Assembly (NCBI GenBank): GCA_026398575.1
Contig: JAPLSP010000649.1
Span: 1-5,972 of the forward strand
Source of the DNA: Candidatus Sumerlaeota bacterium
GTDB taxonomy: Bacteria; Sumerlaeota; Sumerlaeia; JADFCT01
DNA length: 5,972 bases
Direction of reading: 5' to 3'
Of the stretch, positions 1-5,915 are shown one piece after another. The notes below the pieces were generated by a model. That model saw nothing but the letters and a program-made list of their open reading frames with translations. It made no database searches and was not told the DNA's origin. Position 1 is the first letter of the stretch, and each line of letters begins with the position of its first letter. The position numbers and the translations under genes were made by a program.

Positions 1-702
1 ATGCTCGTTCAGGAAGCCGGAGACAAGATTCTGCTTCTGCCGGCGTGGCCTGCGGATTGGGATGTGGATTTCAAGTTGCGTCTTGCCGGCGGTGTGGCGC
101 TTGCCGGCGTCGTAAAGGATGGAAAACTGCTGAGCTGGGACATCACGCCGCCCGCACGGAAAAAGGACGTGACGGTATGTCCGCTGCAAACCCGGCCGCC
201 AACCCCGTCGGTCCCGCCGAACACGCATCCGCTTCGCGCCGGCGCCGACCAGAGTGGCGCGAACAAGTTTCGCGGACAGATCGGGCGCGTCACAATGTTT
301 CGCTGCAAGCTGGCGCCGCAGACGATCAAAGAACTGGCCGCCGGTGACCGGACGAAGCCCGTGGCCTTGCCGCAGGTCGTTGCTTGCTGGATGAACCCGA
401 AGCCAGGCGACTTGCTGCCAACCCAAGCCGAAGATTTTGCCGGCGCGGTTTCATTCGAGGCCTGGATTTTTCCGCAGGAGAAAGAATCCAGCCGCATATT
501 GGATAAACTCACGCCGGGCAAAGACGATGGTATTCTGCTGGACACATTCCCGGACCTGAGCCTGCGGCTGATCGCTGGCAATCAAAAGCAGGTTCATCCA
601 AATGTGTTGAAGCCCGGCGTCTGGCAGCACGTCGCCGTATCACTGGATCGCGGAATGCAGCGCGTTTACCTTGACGGGCGCCCGGTGGGGAGCGCGAAAT
701 AA
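1..702 (+). CDS. C-terminal part of a GH95-like glycoside hydrolase with a LamG-like domain (5' end outside window)
   Basis: The reading frame is open from the first base to the TAA at 700-702 (233 codons in the window). The ATG at position 1 has no visible upstream context and the encoded protein begins inside a domain, so I treat it as an internal Met of a longer gene. Codons 1-60, with the block LLPAWPADW (12-20) followed by RLAGGVALAGVVKDGKLLSW, resemble the C-terminal beta-sandwich that closes GH95-type and related (alpha/alpha)6-barrel enzymes, in which 'ELLPALP..W' and a 'GGF.V...W.dGkl' block recur. A Pro-rich linker covers about 61-77. Codons 80-233 are LamG/concanavalin-like: FRGQIGRVTMF (90-100), FEAWIFPQ (152-159), GVWQHVAVSLD (206-216) and RVYLDGRPVG (221-230). 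The FRG..GRV strand, normally last in LamG, comes first here. The protein is probably exported and glycan-acting, but its catalytic domain and specificity cannot be seen. The next gene starts 62 bases downstream on the same strand. Confidence 0.72.
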   Translation: MLVQEAGDKILLLPAWPADWDVDFKLRLAGGVALAGVVKDGKLLSWDITPPARKKDVTVCPLQTRPPTPSVPPNTHPLRAGADQSGANKFRGQIGRVTMFRCKLAPQTIKELAAGDRTKPVALPQVVACWMNPKPGDLLPTQAEDFAGAVSFEAWIFPQEKESSRILDKLTPGKDDGILLDTFPDLSLRLIAGNQKQVHPNVLKPGVWQHVAVSLDRGMQRVYLDGRPVGSAK

Positions 703-716
703 GGGCGGTTTTTGGA

Positions 717-738
717 GATGAGATTCTCATCCTGAATC
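717..738 (+). repeat. Small inverted repeats in the gap between genes 1 and 2
   Basis: GATGAG (717-722) and CTCATC (726-731) form a perfect 6-base inverted repeat around ATT. Overlapping it, GATTC (722-726) and GAATC (734-738) form a second inverted pair with a 7-base spacer. Neither is followed by a T-tract on either strand, so this does not look like an intrinsic terminator. It lies 17 bases upstream of the Shine-Dalgarno of the next gene and could be a weak leader hairpin or an operator-like site. No function is established. The rest of the 703-764 gap shows nothing else I can support. Confidence 0.3.
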
Positions 739-754
739 GCGCGCGGGCGCTTTT

Positions 755-760
755 GGAGGA
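755..760 (+). promoter_or_regulatory. Shine-Dalgarno GGAGGA that fixes the start at 765
   Basis: GGAGGA lies at 755-760, with GGAGG ending five bases before the ATG at 765. The TTG at 753 in the same frame overlaps this element and so is a poor start. The ATG at 777 would place the site too far upstream. Confidence 0.8.
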
Positions 761-764
761 AGCA

Positions 765-3700
765 ATGAAAGCTCGAATGATTTATCCAGAAATTCTGATC
801 CTCGTTGTGATGTGCGCTGCTCGCGCGGCGATGGCGCAAACCACGGCCCCGTCCGCGGCGATGGCGCAAAACGAGGCCCCGCCAGCGGCGGTCCTTCAAG
901 TCCAGCGATGGCGCCCTCATGACTTTGTGTTTCGCAGCGATGCCAAAGTCGAGAATCCGTTTGCGGCGCCGTTCGCGGCGGAGGTGACGGGACCGGGGGA
1001 TGTCAAGTTCAGCATGCCCGGTTTCTTCGACGGAGAAGGCGTATGGAAAGTACGCATTTCCCCCACTGCCGAGGGCAGATGGTCGCTCGTCACGCGATCA
1101 ACCGTGCCGGGCTTGGATGGCCGCCGAATCAGCTTCGACTGCATCGCCAACACCTCTGCCAGCATTCACGGCGGCCTGCGCATTGACCCGAAGTATCCCC
1201 GCCATTTCGTTTTTGAGGACGGCAGCCGCTACTTCCTCATGGGCTATGAGTGCGATTGGCTTTGGGCGCTGGACATGGGCAAACCGGAACTGAAGACGCT
1301 CGATGCCTTCCTCGACAAGCTGTCCGCCAATGGCTTCAACTACGTGATCCTGAACGCCTACGCCCATGACGCGGGCTGGCGCAAGGGCAGGACGGGCGAT
1401 GATGACTACGGCCCGCCGCCGATGTATGCGTGGGAAGGCAGCAACGAGAAACCCGACCACAGCCGCTTCAACCTGGCCTACTGGAAGCATTACGACCGCG
1501 TCATTGAAGCCCTCTGTCAGCGCGGAATGATCGCCCATGTCATGATCAAGGTTTACAACAAGATGGTGAACTGGCCGGCGAAGGGGAGCGCCGAGGATGA
1601 CCAGTTCTTCCGGTGGATGATCGCGCGCTATGCGGCTTATCCGAACATCAACTGGGATTTCTCGAAGGAAGCCAACAACGAGAAGGATCTGGATTATAAG
1701 AAGGACCGGCTGCTCTTTCTCCGCCAGAACGATCCCTATCGCCGCCCGATCACGGTTCACGACGATCGCGCAATCTACGATCGCGGCGCCTACAATGACT
1801 TTCTGGACTACCGATCCGACCAGCAGCACTCCAAGTGGTATGCGACGCTGCTCAATCACCGCCAGCAGCGTCTCTGGCCGGTGGTGAATGTCGAGTTCGG
1901 CTACGAGCCTGGCCCGAAAGGATTGAGCGACAAAACCTACGGCGTCGTGCAGCCGCCGGAGGAGGTTTGCCGGCGGGCGTGGGAAGTGTATATGGCCGGC
2001 GGGTACGGCGCATACTATTACACCTACACGGCATGGGACGTGATCCGGCCGGAAGACACGCCTCCGGGCTATGCGTACTTCAAGCGCCTGAGGGAGTTCT
2101 TTGAGAGGACGTCTTACTGGCGGATGGCGCCGTCCGACGGCTTGGTGAGCGAGGGTCACTGCCTGGCCGATCCTGGGCGGGAATACGTGGTGTTCTTGAA
2201 TAAGTCGCTGCCGTTCTCGCTGAAACTGGAGGACCTGGCTTCGCCGGCGAAAGCCGAGTGGTTCCATCCACTCACCGGCGAGCGCCAGGATGCGGGAATG
2301 GTTGCGAAGGGAACGGCGCAGCTGACGCCGCCGGCAAATTGGGGCGACGGCGCGGTGGCGCTGCATGTGAAGACAACATCGCGCCAGGCCGATACGTCAG
2401 GTAGCGCGTCGCAGGATCGCGATAAACCGACCAGCCATGTTTGGGAGAAAGTTGAGATCACCCTTCGCGCAAAGAAGGCTTACGACAATCCCTATACCGA
2501 CGTGACGGTCTGGGTGGACCTGAAAGGGCCGGGGTTTTCGAAGCGGTGCTACGGCTTCTGGGATGGCGATGACATCTACCGCGTGCGGGTCATGGCGACG
2601 GCGCCCGGAACCTGGACTTGGAAGAGCGGCTCGCAGCCTGCCGATGGCGGTCTGGACGGAGTGCGCGGCGGATTCACGGCTGTCGCCTGGACGGATTCGG
2701 AAAAAGCGGCCAATCCGAACCGGCGGGGCATGATCCAGCCCAGCGCTGGCGGCCATGCGTTCCAGTATGCCGATGGCACGCCGTACTTCCTGCTGGGGGA
2801 CACCTGGTGGGCCACTCCCACATTCCGCTTCCGTTGGCGCGATGATGATGGGCTTCGCCCGCTCGGCCCGGATGCGGGCTTCAAGGAGTTTGTGGCCTAC
2901 CGCCGCGCGCAGGAGTTCAACTGTGTAGCCATCATCGCCGCGCTGCCGAACTGGGCCAATGATGACAAGCCCGCCTCGCTGAAGATGCCGGATGGAACCG
3001 TGCTGCGATCTGCCTGGCGGGAGGCGGGAACCAGTAGCGCCAAAGCGATGACTGACGAGAACGGCCAGAGGGCCTTTCTTTTTCCCGGCAAGGTCCCGGG
3101 CTATGAGCAATATTTCCCCGACCTTCAGCGCATCAATCCGGCGTATTTCCAGTCACTCGACAGGAAAATCGCTTATCTGAACTCGCAGGGCTTCGTTCCA
3201 TTCATCGAGGTGGCCCGCCGCGACATCGGACAGGCCTGGAAGAAGTATTACCCCTGGCCGCAGTCGTACACACGCTATATCCAGTATGTCTGGAGCCGCT
3301 ATCAGGCGAACATCTGCCTGTTCAGTCCGATCCATTTCGACTCGTCAGGCGGCACCATTTCTGCCGCCGACTGGAATGCCGCGGCCAACGCCGTGATTGA
3401 CGCGTATGGACTGCCGCCCTTCGGTACCCTTGCAGGAACCAATCCCGATGCAAGCTCGTTGAGGAACTGGGGGCATGTGGATAAGGCAAAGTGGCTGGGC
3501 TTTCATCAGATCGGCAACCGCCGCACCCACGACAGCTTCGCCCTGCTGAGCGAGATCTTTCAGACGGCGCCGGCTGTTCCCGCAATCAACGGGGAGCCTT
3601 ATTACGACGGCATGGAGAACGCGGAAGGGGGAAGCGAGTTGGCCGGTCTCTATTGCCGCTCGGCGATGTACGGCAGCGTCTTGTCGGGCGGCCTGGGCGG

Positions 3701-4181
3701 GCACATCTACGGCGCCGGAGGATGGGAAGGCGGCGTCTGGAGCGGCGAGGTTGAGGAAGCCTCGAAATGGCCGATGTGGAAAGTATTTCAATGGCCCGCT
3801 GCCGGCCAGATGCGGCATCTCAAAACGTTCATGCTCTCGGAGGGGCGGCGGTACCAGGAGATGAACCCCTGCACGGATCGGATCACGCCCAATCAGTCGG
3901 GCAAGCCCAAAGGCGCCACTGGATGGGCTTATGGCGCCGCGACGCCCCCGGGCGATCTGTTTATGCTTTATTTCGAGAAGGACTGCCCGCAGGCCGCGCT
4001 GGCCGGAGCGCAGAGCAGCGCGAAATACAACGCCCAATGGTTTGACCCGCGCGCCGGCTGCTGGAGCGACGCCGGCGCCGAGCCACTTTCCGCCGATGCC
4101 TCCGGGCGCATCGCCCTGCCCCGTTTTCCCGGCAATGAGGCAATATCGCAGAATGATTGGGCTTTGAAGCTCATGCGATAA
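765..4181 (+). CDS. Exported two-module DUF5060/DUF4038-family glycoside hydrolase-like protein
   Basis: The protein has 1138 residues from the ATG at 765, chosen for its Shine-Dalgarno and because it begins a signal peptide (KAR, then a hydrophobic core at about 10-19, then AMA|Q with cleavage after A24). Unit 1 has a DUF5060-like beta domain (about 43-126), a DUF4038-type TIM barrel (about 136-445; 'FVFEDGSRYFLMGYECDWLWA') and a C-terminal beta domain (about 450-535; 'AEWFHPLTGE'). A polar linker spans 536-557. Unit 2 repeats the order: DUF5060-like (558-641), barrel (655-1010; 'FQYADGTPYFLLGDTWWA') and beta domain (1012-1138; 'AQWFDPRAGCW'). The likely catalytic pair in unit 1 is E302 (WDFSKEANNE) and E377 (NVEFGYE); in unit 2 it is D859 (SPIHFDSSG) and E944 (AINGEPYY). 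DUF4038 proteins include the GH140 apiosidases, but the substrate here is unknown. Single-unit relatives are about half this length, so this is a fusion or an internal duplication. The family call is strong; exact activity is not. Confidence 0.88.
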   Translation: MKARMIYPEILILVVMCAARAAMAQTTAPSAAMAQNEAPPAAVLQVQRWRPHDFVFRSDAKVENPFAAPFAAEVTGPGDVKFSMPGFFDGEGVWKVRISPTAEGRWSLVTRSTVPGLDGRRISFDCIANTSASIHGGLRIDPKYPRHFVFEDGSRYFLMGYECDWLWALDMGKPELKTLDAFLDKLSANGFNYVILNAYAHDAGWRKGRTGDDDYGPPPMYAWEGSNEKPDHSRFNLAYWKHYDRVIEALCQRGMIAHVMIKVYNKMVNWPAKGSAEDDQFFRWMIARYAAYPNINWDFSKEANNEKDLDYKKDRLLFLRQNDPYRRPITVHDDRAIYDRGAYNDFLDYRSDQQHSKWYATLLNHRQQRLWPVVNVEFGYEPGPKGLSDKTYGVVQPPEEVCRRAWEVYMAGGYGAYYYTYTAWDVIRPEDTPPGYAYFKRLREFFERTSYWRMAPSDGLVSEGHCLADPGREYVVFLNKSLPFSLKLEDLASPAKAEWFHPLTGERQDAGMVAKGTAQLTPPANWGDGAVALHVKTTSRQADTSGSASQDRDKPTSHVWEKVEITLRAKKAYDNPYTDVTVWVDLKGPGFSKRCYGFWDGDDIYRVRVMATAPGTWTWKSGSQPADGGLDGVRGGFTAVAWTDSEKAANPNRRGMIQPSAGGHAFQYADGTPYFLLGDTWWATPTFRFRWRDDDGLRPLGPDAGFKEFVAYRRAQEFNCVAIIAALPNWANDDKPASLKMPDGTVLRSAWREAGTSSAKAMTDENGQRAFLFPGKVPGYEQYFPDLQRINPAYFQSLDRKIAYLNSQGFVPFIEVARRDIGQAWKKYYPWPQSYTRYIQYVWSRYQANICLFSPIHFDSSGGTISAADWNAAANAVIDAYGLPPFGTLAGTNPDASSLRNWGHVDKAKWLGFHQIGNRRTHDSFALLSEIFQTAPAVPAINGEPYYDGMENAEGGSELAGLYCRSAMYGSVLSGGLGGHIYGAGGWEGGVWSGEVEEASKWPMWKVFQWPAAGQMRHLKTFMLSEGRRYQEMNPCTDRITPNQSGKPKGATGWAYGAATPPGDLFMLYFEKDCPQAALAGAQSSAKYNAQWFDPRAGCWSDAGAEPLSADASGRIALPRFPGNEAISQNDWALKLMR
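831..890 (+). repeat. 30-base tandem repeat duplicating the signal-peptidase site
   Basis: Units 831-860 and 861-890 match at 25 of 30 positions by eye, and both open with the identical ATGGCGCAAA. They encode MAQTTAPSAA (residues 23-32) and MAQNEAPPAA (33-42) in the 765-4181 protein. Each copy completes an Ala-Met-Ala|Gln signal-peptidase-I-like site, so cleavage could fall after A24 or after A34. The second copy otherwise acts as an Ala/Pro-rich spacer before the first beta domain. Confidence 0.8.
891..2369 (+). other. Unit 1 of the tandem protein: DUF5060 - DUF4038-type barrel - beta domain
   Basis: This unit covers residues 43-535. Its beta-domain start (HDFVFRSDAKVENPF...GFFDGEGVWKVRISP) has the DUF5060 pattern of a Y/F-F-D-G-x-x-x-[WY]-x-V-R core. 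The barrel has 'SANGFNYVILNAYAHD', 'GMIAHVMIKVYN', 'RYAAYPNINWDFSKE' and 'LWPVVNVEFGYEPG', corresponding to strands of a clan GH-A-like barrel. The acid/base Glu is inferred at E302 and the nucleophile at E377, 75 residues apart. An aromatic run 'YGAYYYTYTAWD' follows the nucleophile strand and probably lines the active site. Confidence 0.7.
2370..2435 (+). other. Polar inter-unit linker in the tandem protein
   Basis: Residues 536-557 begin KTTSRQADTSGSASQDRD and are rich in Ser, Thr, Asp, Gln and Lys, without hydrophobic periodicity. The stretch joins the C-terminal beta domain of unit 1 to the DUF5060-like domain of unit 2. There is no stop, Shine-Dalgarno plus start, or frame change here, so the two units are made as one chain. 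Confidence 0.65.
2436..4178 (+). other. Unit 2 of the tandem protein: DUF5060 - DUF4038-type barrel - beta domain
   Basis: This unit covers residues 558-1138. It starts HVWEKVEITLRAKKAYDNPY, typical of the DUF5060 N-terminus, and contains GFWDGDDIYRVRVMATAPG. The barrel is closer to classical DUF4038: ADGTPYFLLGDTWW, an MPDGT...W segment, LFPGKVPGYEQYFPD, INPAYFQSLDRKI, SQGFVPFIEVARRD and PAINGEPYYDGM, with a Gly-rich GGLGGHIYGAGGWEGG loop. The presumed nucleophile is E944. The acid/base position is an Asp (D859 in SPIHFDSSG) rather than the Glu seen in unit 1, and the usual 'W' two strands before it is replaced (NICLFSP). The final beta domain (from about 1012) ends at the TAA at 4179-4181. 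Confidence 0.72.
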
Positions 4182-4234
4182 CTTCCTGTTCGATCAAAAA
4201 TTTTGCGATGGAAGAGGCGCGCATCGAATAACGA

Positions 4235-4250
4235 TGATTCCCAGGAATCA
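4235..4250 (+). repeat. Perfect 7-base inverted repeat in the leader of the esterase gene
   Basis: TGATTCC-CA-GGAATCA is a perfect palindrome with a two-base centre, five bases upstream of the AGGAGG element. As RNA it could fold as a 6-base-pair stem with a CCAG loop; as DNA it could be an operator half-site pair. No T-run follows, so it is not a terminator. Elsewhere in the 4182-4269 gap there is a short CAAAA-A-TTTTG palindrome (4195-4205) in an AT-rich patch just after the stop of the upstream gene. Confidence 0.4.
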
Positions 4251-4254
4251 ATTC

Positions 4255-4260
4255 AGGAGG
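4255..4260 (+). promoter_or_regulatory. Shine-Dalgarno AGGAGG that fixes the start at 4270
   Basis: AGGAGG at 4255-4260 is complementary to the consensus 16S tail and sits nine bases before the ATG at 4270. The in-frame ATG at 4234 lies upstream of this element, inside the palindrome region, and would add twelve polar residues in front of the signal peptide, so it is rejected. GGAG (4256-4259) could pair with CTCC (4265-4268), but a four-base stem is weak. Confidence 0.8.
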
Positions 4261-4269
4261 ATAGCTCCA

Positions 4270-5853
4270 ATGAACCATGCCATTTCGTTCATGATTTTTC
4301 TGTTGCTGGCGGCGCTGGCCCCGCTCAATGCCGCCGAGATGAAACTCGCCGCCGTCTTCTCCGACCATATTGTCTTGCAACGCGACAAGCCGGCGCCTGT
4401 ATGGGGCTGGGCGGACCAGGGCGAACAGATCACCGTGGAGTTTGCCGGCCAGAAAAAGACCGCAACCGCCGATGCCGGCGGCAAATGGATGGTGAAACTC
4501 GACGCCATGCCCGCCAGCGCAGAGGCGCGCACGCTGGTCGTTCGCTCGGCGAAAGAAAATCGCAGCGCCCAGGCAAACGACGTCCTGGTCGGCGAGGTGT
4601 GGTTAGGCTCTGGACAGTCGAACATGGCCTTGACCGTCTCGAGAGCGCGCGATTTCGAGGCAGAGAAAGCGGCCGCGAATCAGCCGCTCATCCGCATGTT
4701 CAGAGAGGAATCGCCTGCGGCAAAGTCGCCACAGCCCGATGGCAAAGGGAATTGGTTGGTCTGCTCGCCCGAGACCGTGGGGGGCTTTTCCGCGACGCTC
4801 TATTTCTTTGGCCGCGAACTGCGCCGTGAACTGAACGTGCCCGTGGGCCTGATAAACTCCTCCGTGGGCGGCACGCCGATCGAGTCATGGATCGCAGCCG
4901 AAGCCCAGGCCCACGCGCCGGAGCTCAAGGCCGCCATTGAAGCCGGGGCCAAGGCGGATGCCGAGTTCGATGAGGCAAAGGCGAAAGCGGATTATGAAAA
5001 GGCCCTCGCGCGATGGAATGAACAGGTTGCCAAAGCCAAAGCGGCCGGGCAGCGATCGCCGAGAAAGCCGGCCAATCCGTTGGAGCAGCGCGCCCGCAAA
5101 GGCGCCGGGGGCGGATTGTTCAACGGCAAAATCGCCCCGCTGATCCCTTATGCGATTCGCGGCGCGGTGTGGTATCAGGGCGAGGCCAATGCGAATCCCG
5201 CCAAAGGCCCTCTCTACCAATTCCAGTTGCCGCTGTTGGTGACCGACTGGCGGGCGCGCTGGGGCGAGGAGTTTCCATTTGCCTGGGTGCAACTGCCAAA
5301 CTACAAGCGCGATGGCGAAGGCTGGATGCTGGTGCGCGAGGCTATGCTCAAGACGCTGCGCCTGCCTCACACGGGCATGGCGATCGCGATAGACATCGGC
5401 GAGTCCGGCAACATTCATCCGCAGAACAAGCAGGAGGTTGGAAGACGGCTGGCCCTGTGGGCGCTCAGCGAAGTTTACGGAAAAAAAGTTGCTGCCACCT
5501 GCGGCCCATTGCCGTCGGGGAATGAAACGCGCGGCGCCGAGATGGTCATCTCCTTTACGCACGCCGAAGGCGGCCTGCAGGCAAAGGGCGGGGAACTCAA
5601 GGGCTTCGTCATCGCCGGCGAAGACCGGCAATGGAAGATTGCGCAGGCGCGCATCGAGGGCGCCAAGGTCATCGTCTCCAATCCGGAAGTAAAGAAGCCC
5701 GTCGCTATCCGCTACGCATGGGAACCCGATCCCGTATGCAATCTTGTCAATGGCGCCGGACTCCCCGCATCTCCCTTCCGCACGGATGACTGGCCCGCCG
5801 CTTCCGCGCAGCTTGAAAAAAATTCGCAGAGCAAAGGACAGCCGGGAAATTAA
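4270..5853 (+). CDS. Exported sialate O-acetylesterase-family (SGNH) carbohydrate esterase
   Basis: The protein has 527 residues and begins with a signal peptide (hydrophobic IFLLLAALAPL, cleavage near A21/A22). Residues about 24-105 form an N-terminal beta domain opening 'KLAAVFSDHIVLQRDKPAPV', the standard start of the family. The catalytic Ser is S117 in GSGQSNM, preceded by DVLVGEVWL. Further family blocks are GTPIESW, RGAVWYQGEANAN (E305), AIDIGESGNIHPQNK with the catalytic His H383, and QEVGRRLALWAL. The C-terminal beta strands (MVISF...GFVIAGED... RYAWEPDP) end with a typical NGAGLPASPFRTDDWP. Length is normal and all key residues are present. A Lys/Ala/Glu-rich helical insert occupies about 218-260, followed by an RKPANP turn. 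The expected activity is deacetylation of sugar O-acetyl groups; despite the family name, the substrate in a locus like this is more likely an acetylated polysaccharide than sialic acid. It lies 88 bases after the tandem protein and is probably co-transcribed. Confidence 0.92.
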   Translation: MNHAISFMIFLLLAALAPLNAAEMKLAAVFSDHIVLQRDKPAPVWGWADQGEQITVEFAGQKKTATADAGGKWMVKLDAMPASAEARTLVVRSAKENRSAQANDVLVGEVWLGSGQSNMALTVSRARDFEAEKAAANQPLIRMFREESPAAKSPQPDGKGNWLVCSPETVGGFSATLYFFGRELRRELNVPVGLINSSVGGTPIESWIAAEAQAHAPELKAAIEAGAKADAEFDEAKAKADYEKALARWNEQVAKAKAAGQRSPRKPANPLEQRARKGAGGGLFNGKIAPLIPYAIRGAVWYQGEANANPAKGPLYQFQLPLLVTDWRARWGEEFPFAWVQLPNYKRDGEGWMLVREAMLKTLRLPHTGMAIAIDIGESGNIHPQNKQEVGRRLALWALSEVYGKKVAATCGPLPSGNETRGAEMVISFTHAEGGLQAKGGELKGFVIAGEDRQWKIAQARIEGAKVIVSNPEVKKPVAIRYAWEPDPVCNLVNGAGLPASPFRTDDWPAASAQLEKNSQSKGQPGN

Positions 5854-5869
5854 AACCAACTAAGTGTTC

Positions 5870-5882
5870 TGATTCGGAATTA
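5870..5882 (+). repeat. Imperfect GATTC-G-GAATT inverted motif in the gap after the esterase
   Basis: TGATTCGGAATTA at 5870-5882 is a near-palindrome with a one-base centre, sharing half-sites with the perfect palindrome at 4235-4250. It is too compact to form an RNA hairpin of any strength. The rest of the 5854-5904 gap shows nothing I can support, and no terminator directly follows the esterase stop. Confidence 0.25.
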
Positions 5883-5903
5883 CGGTCACGCATTTTTGCC
5901 TAA

Positions 5904-5910
5904 GGGAGGA
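5904..5910 (+). promoter_or_regulatory. Shine-Dalgarno GGGAGGA ahead of the ATG at 5916
   Basis: GGGAGGA at 5904-5910, with GGAGG six bases before the ATG at 5916, matches the strength and spacing of the elements used by the two preceding genes. It is the main reason to call a new gene here. Confidence 0.65.
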
Positions 5911-5915
5911 AAGAA

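Noticed and set aside
739..754. GCGC-GCGG-GCGC followed by TTTT as a terminator after the first gene
   Set aside because: A four-base stem and four T residues are too short, and the T-run merges into the ribosome-binding site of the next gene.
753..764. TTG at 753 as the start of the tandem enzyme
   Set aside because: It overlaps the GGAGGA Shine-Dalgarno itself and adds acidic residues ahead of the signal peptide; the ATG at 765 is correctly spaced.
1098..2366. Long open frame of 422 codons on the - strand
   Set aside because: It lies wholly inside the well-supported + strand tandem enzyme, its translation is Arg/Val/Ile-rich without a recognisable domain, and long antisense frames are expected in GC-rich coding DNA.
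2397..3110. Open frame of 237 codons on the - strand
   Set aside because: It mirrors conserved DUF5060/DUF4038 sequence on the + strand and has no domain signature; a shadow frame.
4195..4205. CAAAA-A-TTTTG palindrome after the tandem enzyme
   Set aside because: It is all A/T in the core with a one-base loop, so it cannot make a stable hairpin, and no T-tract follows; probably an AT-rich gap by chance.
4203..4231. Possible sigma-70-like promoter TTGCGA - 17 bases - GAATAA before the esterase
   Set aside because: The spacing is right, but the -35 box matches at only four of six positions and the -10 box is poor, and short gaps favour co-transcription; too weak to call.
4234..4269. ATG at 4234 as the start of the esterase
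   Set aside because: It precedes the AGGAGG at 4255-4260 and would put polar residues before the signal peptide; the ATG at 4270 fits both.
4885..5859. Open frame of 324 codons on the - strand opposite the esterase
   Set aside because: It is antisense to conserved esterase blocks, has no Shine-Dalgarno of note and its Arg/Leu/Gly-rich product shows no family pattern; a shadow frame.
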